Below, in pieces: positions 55,334 through 64,000 of a stretch of 64,000 bases of DNA. The stretch covers positions 30,662,815-30,726,814 of the forward strand of contig OU744730.1 in NCBI GenBank assembly GCA_916613615.1, written 5' to 3'. Source of the stretch: Steromphala cineraria (lineage: Eukaryota; Mollusca; Gastropoda; Trochida; Trochidae). Numbering within the stretch: position 1 is the first letter of the stretch; the number at the start of each line of letters is the position of its first letter. A program made the position numbers and the translations under genes. The notes beneath the pieces are model-generated. The model searched no databases and was not told where the DNA came from. It saw nothing but the letters and a program-made list of their open reading frames with translations.

Positions 55334-56629
55334 CGAGGGGCGTTCAATAAGTGTTGCAAGCGAGGCATTGGTGTTTACATAAACAGTGTCAGCTTATAGC
55401 AGGTGTTACTATAGTCAAAACATAACATTGACACATGTCAAAACAATTTCTAGACATAACAATTATTTAGATATAATATCTGCGCTGACCTAGGGGTCTC
55501 CATAATCATGGATTCTCTCAAACATGAACAACACGCTGTGATCAAGTTCCTTACTAAAGAGGGATGCAAAGCTACAGAAATACATAATTGTATGTGTAAT
55601 GTGATGGGTAAGGATGCTCCTAACTTTTCAACAGTTTGTTGCTGGTCTCTTCAGTTCAAGCGGGGCAGGGAGTCCTTAGACGATGACCCACGGTCAGGCA
55701 GGCCATCTGAAGTCACCCGACCGGAAGTTATTGCCGCTATCGAAAGACGAATTTTAGCTGACCGCCGTGTTAAAGTTTCTGAACTGTCTTTGGAATTCCA
55801 GATATCAGTTGGAAGTGTTGAAAAATAATTCATGACCATATTGGTATGTCCAAGGTATCTGCAAGATGGGTACCCAGAAACCTCACAGCACAAGATCGCC
55901 AGAAAAGAACCGAAAGTTGCATGGAACTCCTAGATCGGTTTAATGCGGATGAAGCCAGGTTTTTGTCTCGTCTGGTGACAGGTGACGAAACCTGGATCCA
56001 CCACTAGGACCCGGAAACTAAACTGGAATCCAAGCAATGGAAGCACCCGAGTTCACCGCCTCCCCTGAAGTTTCGCACTCAACCATCAGCTAGCAAGGTT
56101 ATGGCGACAATCTTTTGGGATGCAAAAGGCATATTATTAATTGATTACTTGCCAACCAAAACTACAATGAATGGTCAATATTATGCCAACCTAATGCAAG
56201 AATTGCGAAAGACAATTTTGACAGAAACGCCGTGGAATGTTGACACGTGGTGTTCTGATTGTGCATGACAACACTCAAGTCCACAAGTCAAGAGTTGCAC
56301 AGGCCGCTTTACGTGATTGTGGATTCGAACAGCTTAACCACCCACCCTACAGCCCAGACCTAGCCCCCGGTGACTACTTCCTGTTCAGAAACCTGAAATC
56401 CGCCCTACGTGGAAGGCACTTCCGGGATGACGAAGACGTCAAAGCTGCCACAGAGGCGTGGTTAGGGGGGCAAACGGAAAACTTCTACAAAAGCGGCATC
56501 AAAAGTCTTAAAGAGAAATGGAATAAGTGTATTGAGGTGAAGGGTAACTAAATTGAAAAATAAAAGTAAAAAATTTACTACGCGAGTTGGTTTTATATTG
56601 AAGTTGCAACACTTATTGAACGCCCCTCG
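55334..56629 (+). mobile_element. mariner element, complete ends, 1,296 bp
   Basis: Perfect 26 bp terminal repeats beginning CGAGGGGCGTTCAATAAGTG lie at 55334 and, inverted, ending 56629. The TA target duplication is at 55332-55333 and 56630-56631. Length and structure are those of a full mariner carrying one transposase gene. Confidence 0.95.
55508..56551 (+). pseudogene. mariner transposase, inactivated
   Basis: The ATG at 55508 is followed by the helix-turn-helix region: HAVIKFLTKEGCKATEIH, the linker DDDPRSGRPSEV, and VSELSLEFQISVGSV. A frameshift comes at about 55826. The catalytic core has TGDETWIHH (first aspartate), then a TAG where tyrosine is usual, then a frame change near 56225-56235. 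It continues VHDNTQVHKS (second aspartate) and YSPDLAPGDYFLF (third aspartate), a DD34D-type triad. The C-terminus is intact to the stop at 56551. Three lesions against perfect terminal repeats suggest a relatively young copy that could still be moved by an active relative. Confidence 0.9.
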
Positions 56630-56631
56630 TA

Positions 56632-57989
56632 GTATTGATATTATAAACACTGATTTAACGAGACATAAATATGATGAAGTCTTTCAGAAATTCAGCAATC
56701 TTTTCTTCATTATTCATAATTTTAGTAAAGTAATTTAGGTGTAAATTCAATGAAACATTTCCAGCAAAGAGCAGCACTTACTCTTTTTTCAAATTGATGG
56801 CGAGTAGAATTGGTACATGAACTTTGAATTCTTTATATAACTAAGCCGTTGACCTCCCTTTTCCATGCCATTTTTTTAAAACACTGGTGTTCAATGTTTA
56901 CTTGTTTTGATATATATGTTGTATTTCTTAAGATGTTAAAGATATATAGATTGAATAAAGAATAAGTGTTGAATGTCAATATTGCGAAAGTAAAATAAAG
57001 TAATATGCAAAAGAGAATGCAAGATATCACATTAAACTTTGATCTGTCAAAAATTTGATGTTTAACATAATTTTCAAATCTAAAAAAATATTTCTGATTT
57101 CAAAATCCAATTTAAGGATAAAATAAACACTTATCTGGTGACCTCGAAGATCAGAAATCAATATTAACTTGTTATTGGGAATAATAATATGTGATGACTT
57201 AAAGTGGTCATAGTTTAAATTGATTTTCGCAATACATTTACCATGCTTATTGCTTAGGTCGTGACCCGATGTAAGGTTGACATTTGTTTTATTGTAGCGG
57301 ATTTCTTTTTTAATAAACGATACTTTTCCATAGATGTTTCGAATGTCATACCTGAATGTCGATGTCATACCTGTACATGAGTTCTAAAATAATACTTAAA
57401 TCGTGTTGTACATTCAAGAACTCATATCTCGTGACTCTGATCTTTAACATCAAAGGTCAACAATCAATGTTAACTTGTTATTTGGAATAACAATCATGTA
57501 ATGAATCATAGTTTTAAAAATTTCAAATATTACATTCTCTAAAACATGCTGAAGTACTGAACTTGCAGTGAGCTTGACATTTGATGGAGTGTAGCAATCT
57601 TCAAAATGTTTTACTTCTCCATTTGTGATTCACCCCATATTGGAGCTTTATAGCACAAAACATGTTTAAGTTATCGTATTTACAAAACAATACTAATTCT
57701 ATAAATTTTGATTTTGACCTTTGACCTGCGATGTAAGTATAGTAGCATGAATCTCGCAAGATATTTGAAGGAGTATGAGTATGGTTTCTTGTAAGCTGAA
57801 TGGAAAAAAGCCAATATACCAATGCGACTGCCTAAAGCCGGAAAAAATTTCCGACGAAGTTTCCTGTCTGGTTCCTTTTGTATAGACTTCTCTCGGGTTT
57901 GGTTTATTCCAGGTTCTTTCCGTTCTAAAACAATTCATGTAAAATAATTGAATGAAAATAATCGCATCACAAAAAATATGGTTTAAATG
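56632..57989. other. Gene-free stretch with a diverged tandem duplication
   Basis: ATCAATATTAACTTGTTATTGGGAATAA-like sequence at about 57158 recurs at 57463, and GACATTTGTTTTATTGTAGC-like sequence at 57280 recurs at 57580. This gives two copies of about 300 bp in direct orientation. No gene. Confidence 0.5.
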
Positions 57990-60075
57990 ATATTATAAAA
58001 AACACAAATAAACTGTGGTATGACGGTGATTGTAAAAGATTGAAAGAAGAAAGTTGTCATAAACTTAATCAATTTCGAATCCATAAAGACAATCGACACT
58101 TACACGATTATCATGCGACAAGAAATGTTTATAACGTTATGAGTAAGCAGAAACGAATGGAATATTATAGGAATAAACAAAAAATACTTGAAAACAGTTG
58201 CAATTCTAAAGAATTTTGGTCAATCCTCAAAGAATTAAATGGGGAAAAAACAAAAGAACATAATATCGCTATTAATCAATGGTATTAACATTTTAAAGAT
58301 TTGTTTTCGTCTATCGGCAAGGAAGCAGGTAATGCAGGCGATGTAAAGTCGACTAATAATGACCAACTACTTCCTGACTTTGACAATTTTTCTACTGACA
58401 TTTTAGATGCTCCAATAAGTAGGCAAGAATTTTTTGACAGTATACAACATTTAAAGGCTGGTAAAGCAGCGGGCGTAGATGATATCCTACCAGAATTTAT
58501 AAAACACTAGGGAGATATTTTGTTACCGTATCTGGAGTAAAATTTAATGTCATTTTAGACAGTGGTAACTTCCAATCGTCCTGGACTACTGGAGTCATTA
58601 TACCGATCCACAAGAGCGACAATATAAACAATGTAGATAATCAGGAGGGATAAATTTGATAAATACCTTTGGAAAAGTATTTGTATATATTATTAACAAA
58701 AGATTAACTTTTTGGGCAGATACATTTGATAAAATAGATGAATCTCAAGCTGGTTTTAGGGCGGGATATAGCACATTAGATAATATTTTTATTTTACATT
58801 CGATAATTCGAAGTGCCTTGGTATAAAAGGAAATAAATGATATGGATTGTTTATCGATTTCAAAAAGGCGTTTGATTCGATACAGAGGTAATGGAGAGAC
58901 ATGGCATAAGCCCAAAGATGAATTCTTTGTTACGAAATATTTATAACAATGTGAAAGTATGTATTAGAATAACAATAAAATATCAGATTATTTTACCTGT
59001 AATGTTGACCTAAGGCAAGGTTGTATTTTGAGTCCTTTCTTGTCTTTGATGTTTATCAATGAATTTGCTTTGATTATTCATCGTAATGATTATCATGGCA
59101 TTCAGTTACACCCCTATTTAACGGAATTGTTCTTCTTACTGTTTGCCGATGGTATGATCTTATTTTCGACGAGTATTGTTGGGCTACAGCGCCTCATTAT
59201 TGAATTAGAGCACTATTGTGATGTTGCAGGATTAACTGTCAATATGGAAAAAACTAAAATTATAGTTTTTAAGAACGGAGGAAAAACGCATGAATGGAAA
59301 AACGGTATTATAAGGGTAGACCACTTTTTGTGACTAAGGCATATAAATATCTTGGCGTATACTTCACTAATCGTCTTTGTTTTTCAGAGCACGCAAAATA
59401 TTGTTCAACACAGGCCAAAAATATATTAATTGGTGTTTTGAAAAGTCTTTGCAAACTCTTGGATTTTGATGTTAAGTAATTTTTTTAAATATTCGACTCT
59501 AGAATTCTTCCGATTCTCTTATATGGTTCGGAGGTATGGGGATTTCAACATTTTGAAACTATTGAGAGAATTCACTTATAGGCTTGTAAGAAATTTCTAG
59601 GAGTATGATAAGAGAGGCAAGACTAATTGGGTATCAAACATTCGTATTTTATCAAATACCATTGGTTTTGGTGATATACGGCAGAGTCAGATTGTTCAGT
59701 TAGATACAAATTTTGTTAACGTTGTGTCACAGAGACTGAAAGATATATTTACACAGGAATGGTCTATGTCTCTTTCAGTTTCAAATAAATATTTTTCCTA
59801 CAGAATGTTTAAATCACATATATACAGTGAATACTATTTGAGTTCATTGAATATTAGAAAATTCCGAATTACACTAACACGCTTCAGGTGCTCATCTCCC
59901 GATTCGGCTATAGAGACAGGACGATGTTTTAACATACCAAACGAAATGAGAATTTGTAAATTCTGTAATCTTAATTATGTTGAAGACGAATACCATTTCC
60001 TTTTGATTTGCCTGTTTTATGCTGACCTAAGAACAAACTATATTCCCAAATACTATCATTCTCATCCAAATTAAT
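57990..60075 (+). pseudogene. Decayed LINE of the LINE 1 group
   Basis: Fragments in several frames follow LINE order. A linker region is at 58040-58288. FFDSIQHLKAGKAAGVDDILPEF lies near 58430-58500, with the conserved KAxGxD motif. Then come FKKAFDSIQR near 58860, LFADGMILFS at about 59145 (the catalytic YADD has become FADG), VNMEKTKIIVFKNGGKT near 59240, and the C-terminal knuckle region IETGRCFNIPNEMRICKFCN then VEDEYHFLLICLFYADLR near 59910-60030. Many stops and frameshifts occur between 58500 and 59020. The endonuclease is missing. Same group as the open copy at 29358-31952 but far older. Confidence 0.8.
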
Positions 60076-61380
60076 TAAAATTTTCTTTACTGTTAAGTAC
60101 TGACAATACTGTCCTTATGTCTATGTTGTCAACATTTTTTTATCAGAGTATGTTACTAAAATAGAACAATGTATGAACTCGAATGAATTGATTGTATATT
60201 CTATTGTTTGATTTTCTGTGATATGATGTCTACTTTGAAAATTTGTATATGCTATAGTATAGTATTTCACTAGATATGATGTTGACTATTATCACCATAA
60301 TATGATCCCTGTGAAGGAGGTAAATTTTTATGACAAGACTCGCGCTTCATTGTAAATTTATTTTTTGTACTATAGGACTGTGGCCTTTAAGTATTTCAAT
60401 AACCTGAACTGAAAAAAACACATATGCATTCAAGGAGTTGTTTTTTAACAAAAAGGAAAATGTTTATATTATTGCCATCTCTCAAATTCTGACTCTTAAG
60501 ATCACTGAAGGTAACTGAAACAAAAACTTCTATGACTTACTCATTCTGTTTTTTACCATTTCTTTTTCAGGCCGTTGAAAACGGACATCATATGGGCTCT
60601 TCGCGGGACTGCCCTCCATATCTGAAATGGTTGAGCCTATGTATTTATAAAATGAACGTCATGTAACCGTAAAACCTCTTCAAATCAACTGATACTTATG
60701 CCATCTCTATATTTTCAAGTTATGGGATCAATTGCGGATTTTTTATCATTCACAAGCGTAGATTAATTTGATGACATTTTGTCTTCGATAAGTATCAGGT
60801 AGGACCGGCGTTAAATTTGGATTCAAACGTCACTGTTCCTAAAATAGCAGCGACACCTTGCTGTTTGAATGTATCCTGTTTATTACGACAGCACATTGTG
60901 GCATGTGGAGATTTCTTACATTGTGGTATTTTCGTGGACCTTTTTCGACCAACAGATTGATAGGGGTGATATAAAGCACAGTTTGACATTCGGACACGGT
61001 AGGTAATATTGAGTCGACATTTAGAATTACGGTAGTCGGAAATGTTTATTTTCTGATTTCTGAAGATTGGACGTGAATAACCGTCGCAAGCACCCAAGCG
61101 TTCTATTCGAAGTCCCTGATTGGCTGAGTCAAAGGAGACTCTGGCGGTTGTTATTACTGTTATGATTTACATGCGTATCGTAGTGAAGCCAATAAATCAT
61201 AATTGAATAGACTGGATCTAAAACAAAGGATACTAGATAGAGAAAATTTCATGAAAATGTAATGCGTTTTTTATTGAAATGAACATAATCTTTAATCTAA
61301 CAAGCAAAAAAGTGAGCGTGGTTCACCAAAACCCCCGACCGTGCATCCCTGACTAACTGAATTATCTTTTACTTTCAATG
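60076..61380. other. Gene-free stretch
   Basis: No gene recognised. The first 300 bp may be the LINE 3' UTR. Confidence 0.5.
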
Positions 61381-61833
61381 TACGGTATATGACCGGGTAT
61401 AAGCCGACCCCGCATATATATATTGCTGACTGTAAGTCGATATGATGCCAGTTGCATTGAAACTAAAAGCTCATGAATCATCAAATGACACTTTAATTTT
61501 AAGACGTTTATTATTTTTATGACAGTTAACAACCTTTGGTGCATGAAGTGTTTACTGGATATGAGATAATTGTTACAAGCCTTTTCATTGGCTAAATTAT
61601 GTAGGTCAACCAATCAGCAAGTCGGTTTAAAAAAGATCTGCACGTGGTCGTAATAATCTCATGAAAATATTTTGTCGATACAATATTAAATGTGTAAATA
61701 CACCAGATTTTTTTACACGTTTTTTCAAAATTAACATGCAGTTAATTGAAATATGTGTGTATATAAAAATCGAAGAATAACGATCAGAAATATAACCATT
61801 AGCAAAGTATTATATAATGAATGTTATTTGTCA

Positions 61834-61877
61834 CACTCTGGATTGGATTGTCTCACACTCTGGATTGGATTGTCTCT
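61834..61877. repeat. 22 bp tandem duplication at the LINE fragment start
   Basis: CACACTCTGGATTGGATTG plus TCT occurs twice in a row. The second copy reads into the LINE endonuclease frame (HTLDWIV). Confidence 0.9.
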
Positions 61878-62866
61878 TTAAATTCTGAGCACTGTGTCCT
61901 CAATCCTGAAGTCAGTGATCTTCAAATCTCGGATCACTACCTAGTGTCATTCCATCTTGAAACCGACAAATTGCCGCTTCCAAAGAAGTCCCTAAAGTGC
62001 CGTAACCTGAAAGGAATTGACAGCAATATCTTACGTCAAGAACTTTTGGAATCCGATCTCCTTGTCAGTCCTCCCTCAGATCCTACTGACCTGACTGATC
62101 TCTATAACTCTGTACTCTCAGAGCTACTTGAAAGGCATGCTCCTGTTAAAACCAAGAGTGTCACAGTACGACCAGTTTCATCCTGGAGTGTAACCCCAGA
62201 GGTCATAGCTGCCAAGTCCTCCTGTCGCAGAGCTGAGAGAGCCTGGAGACGCTCCAAGTTAGAAGTGCACCGACAAATCTACTGCATTGCCAGAAACACG
62301 GCCAATTCGCTGTTAAAGAAGTGTAAGCAGTTGGCCCTTAATGCTAAAATCAAAGAATTCTCATCTGACCAGAAGGCACTACACAGACTGATGTCCAGAC
62401 TCCTTGGTAAAGAGTCATCTTCCCCCCTTCCCCAAAGTGATTCTCCAGAAACACTGCCGAACAAATTTCAAAACTTCTTCATGGAGAAAATATTGAGAAT
62501 CCGGAAGTCAATGGTTGATGCAGACCCCAGTAACAACCTTGATGTTCACCAAGATTCATTGGAAACTATAGAGACAGTGCCGGCGCAAGATGAACCACAG
62601 TCCGATGTCAATAGCCCTCAAAGACTCACCGAGTTTCGCGATTTTACATCCAATGAGGTGCTCAAGTTGATAAGAAAATGCAACCCAACAACTTGTGCTC
62701 TTGATCCGATGCAGACTCCTCTCCTTCTCACTTACATCGACATTCTCCTTCCTTCCTTGACAGCAATTATAAACAATAGCCTTAAGAACGGAGTATTCCC
62801 AGCTGCTTTCAAGTCTGCTCTGGTTAAACCATTGCTGAAGAAGCCCAAGCTCGACCAACTTCTCTT
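61834..62866 (+). pseudogene. LINE fragment: endonuclease end to start of RT
   Basis: One open frame of about 345 codons. HTLDWIVSLNSEHCVLNPEV and ISDHYLVSFHLE are the last endonuclease motifs, including SDH. A linker follows: RHAPVKTKSVTVRPVSSW, CRRAERAWRRSKLEVHRQIY, and ALHRLMSRLLGKESSSPLP. The first RT motif is present (FTSNEVLKLIRK, then CALDPMQTPLLL and GVFPAAFKSALVKPLLKKPKLD). Homology stops abruptly at 62866, just before the NYRPVSNL-type motif, so catalytic RT is absent. The family (CR1/L2-like) is inferred. Loss of the 3' end is unusual for a LINE insertion and suggests capture or deletion inside the DNA element. Confidence 0.8.
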
Positions 62867-63124
62867 TGTATATTTTCATTAAAAACAACAACACAACAAA
62901 AGTTTTTTTATTTTACAAGTTCAATATAGAAATGACCTCGATGATTGTGCATGTTGCTTCCTGTGTAAACATCGACTCGCTAACTCGCTGGGCTGACCAA
63001 TACTCATGCTTGATCTCTTGATTTTTTCATCTGCATCAAACATCTCAGGTATAGGCCGACCCCCTTCTTTGACCCCCTAATATCTGGTGTCAAATTCTCG
63101 GCTTATATCCGGTCATATACGGTA

Positions 63125-63388
63125 GTCATCTCTTGCACAGCATTTGACCCCCAAAGAGGAATTGAGAAAAATGACTAATCCAAAAAATGGAACTTTTAAA
63201 AAAAAAACACAAAAAACCCTTATCAATTTTAGTTTTGATTTGGCACTGGACCGCTCCTAGTAGGGAAGAAGACACATGCAAAATGTGAAAAGAATCAGAT
63301 GAAAAGTTTTTACCGTAATAGGTTGGACAAATCTGATATTGGAAAATACTAAGCTCCAGAAGGGACATGGTAAAAAAATATTTTTATT
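63125..63388. other. Gene-free stretch
   Basis: AT-rich; nothing recognised. Confidence 0.5.
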
Positions 63389-63513
63389 ACGTACGTACGT
63401 ATTACTATCACCTACGTACGTGTTATTATTACGTACGTACGTAGTAAATTAATACGTACGTACGTGTTATTATTGCGTACGTACGTGATAAATTATTACG
63501 TACGTACGTAATA
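63389..63513. repeat. Interrupted (ACGT)n palindromic microsatellite
   Basis: Six blocks of TACGTACGTACGT-type sequence are separated by 8-14 bp of TTATTA-rich spacer. Every block is self-complementary. Confidence 0.95.
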
Positions 63514-63759
63514 TCTTATTTCAATTGTTTTAGCCTTTTGCGAGGAATTTGATAAAGCATTGCAACAATGAATAGTTTTTTTATTAAAAAAATATTGCAA
63601 ATTTGTTCAATGTATGTTGAGCATCTATAAATCGAAATAAAGCAGTGTCGGAAGATTGTAATGAATCTGCATTCTTCTTAGACTATCATAATTGCCATAT
63701 TTGGCTTAAAATCTCTATCGGAATGTTGAGGTGTTTGCGTGTCTATCCAACATAAACAA
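63514..63759. other. Short gene-free stretch
   Basis: AT-rich; nothing recognised. Confidence 0.5.
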
Positions 63760-63765
63760 TAAAGT

Positions 63766-64000
63766 CATATGAACTGGCGAAGAATATGGTTCAGTGACGA
63801 GTCACGGTCCATGCTTTTCCGCCATGATGGTAGGACGCGTGTTTACCGACGGAGAAATGAACGTTATGCATGACACTGCATCCTTCCACTTGACAGATAC
63901 GGCGGAGGAAGCGTCATGATGTGGGCAGGCATATCCATGAATGCTAGGACGAATCTGGTGCGTGTACAGGGAAATTTGACAGCTGTGCGCTACCGTGACG
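63766..64000 (+). pseudogene. Tc1-like transposase fragment running off the right edge
   Basis: The plus frame from 63766 reads TGGCGAAGAATATGG onward as WRRIWFSDESRS (first catalytic aspartate), FRHDGRTRVYRRRNERY, a stop (TGA at about 63869), then YGGGSVMMWAGIS, VRVQGNLTAVRYRD. These are the central motifs of Tc1/mariner transposases in order. The helix-turn-helix part is not recognised upstream, and the second half would lie beyond the window. It is distinct in sequence from copies A and B. Confidence 0.75.

Larger units (their letters stand above)
61381..63124. mobile_element. DNA element with 27 bp inverted ends enclosing a LINE fragment
   Basis: TACGGTATATGACCGGGTAT at 61381 and onward to AAGCCGA is matched inverted at 63098-63124 with two mismatches in 27 bp. 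A second, weaker GGCCGACCCC-like site lies inside each end (61404 and about 63055). No transposase is present and no target duplication was seen, so the superfamily is unknown. The centre is occupied by LINE coding sequence (about 61834-62866). Confidence 0.65.

Overview
The window looks like repeat-dense, AT-rich nuclear DNA from an invertebrate, most likely a mollusc. The reasons are indirect: short-intron eukaryotic gene fragments with GT/AG splice sites, (GTGA)n/(CTCA)n-tailed SINE-like pieces, RNase H-type LINEs with (CAA)n tails, a Penelope-like element, PIF/Harbinger, Mutator-like and Tc1/mariner DNA transposons, and dispersed repeats of a kind common in bivalve and gastropod genomes. 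No complete host gene is visible. The host-like coding pieces are a 152-codon gene behind a TATA/initiator promoter (8.0-8.6 kb), a signal-peptide/LRR-like first exon on the minus strand (13.3-13.5 kb), and a CpG-type promoter with a possible first exon (11.8-12.2 kb).

Layout. 1-7.9 kb: satellite array of about 78 bp units with 54 and 75 bp variants and higher-order blocks of about 1.2 and 2.5 kb; it runs off the left edge. 8.0-8.8 kb: small gene with promoter and polyA signal. 9.3-9.8 kb: first of three Mutator-like elements whose inverted repeats are built from short tandem motifs. 11.2-15.2 kb: a 42 bp minisatellite, a promoter region bracketed by an 18 bp inverted repeat, the LRR-like exon, a TTAA-flanked MITE and a 98 bp palindrome-rich tandem repeat. 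15.5-18.5 kb: decayed PIF/Harbinger element with convergent Myb-partner and four-exon HARBI1-like transposase remnants. 19-23 kb: dispersed repeats and a 699 bp fold-back element. 23.4-28 kb: nested Tc1 elements, a SINE-like insertion and the second Mutator-like element. 29.3-32 kb: LINE with an open 864-codon reverse transcriptase frame (minus). 35.6-41.7 kb: RNase H-bearing LINE (plus), with an inverted solo 3' UTR of the same family upstream. 42.6-43.3 kb: third Mutator-like element, which still carries a TATA box and a zinc-finger exon. 46.3-49.9 kb: MITE, LINE tail relic and a Penelope-like element with a GIY-YIG endonuclease and a hammerhead-like stem-loop. 50-55 kb: inverted repeats, CRE palindromes and an old degenerate tandem array. 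55.3-56.6 kb: complete but inactivated mariner. 58-60 kb: decayed LINE. 61.4-63.1 kb: DNA element with 27 bp ends enclosing a LINE fragment cut at both ends. 63.8-64 kb: Tc1-like transposase fragment running off the right edge.

The most notable signal is architectural. Three Mutator-like elements (486, 1553 and 728 bp) have unrelated terminal sequences but the same plan: inverted arms made of irregularly spaced copies of a motif of about 14-17 bp, flanked by 8-9 bp target duplications. One retains the first exon of a zinc-finger gene that links the group to MULE-type transposases. All reading was by eye; alignments, copy numbers and family assignments marked as inference have not been computed.
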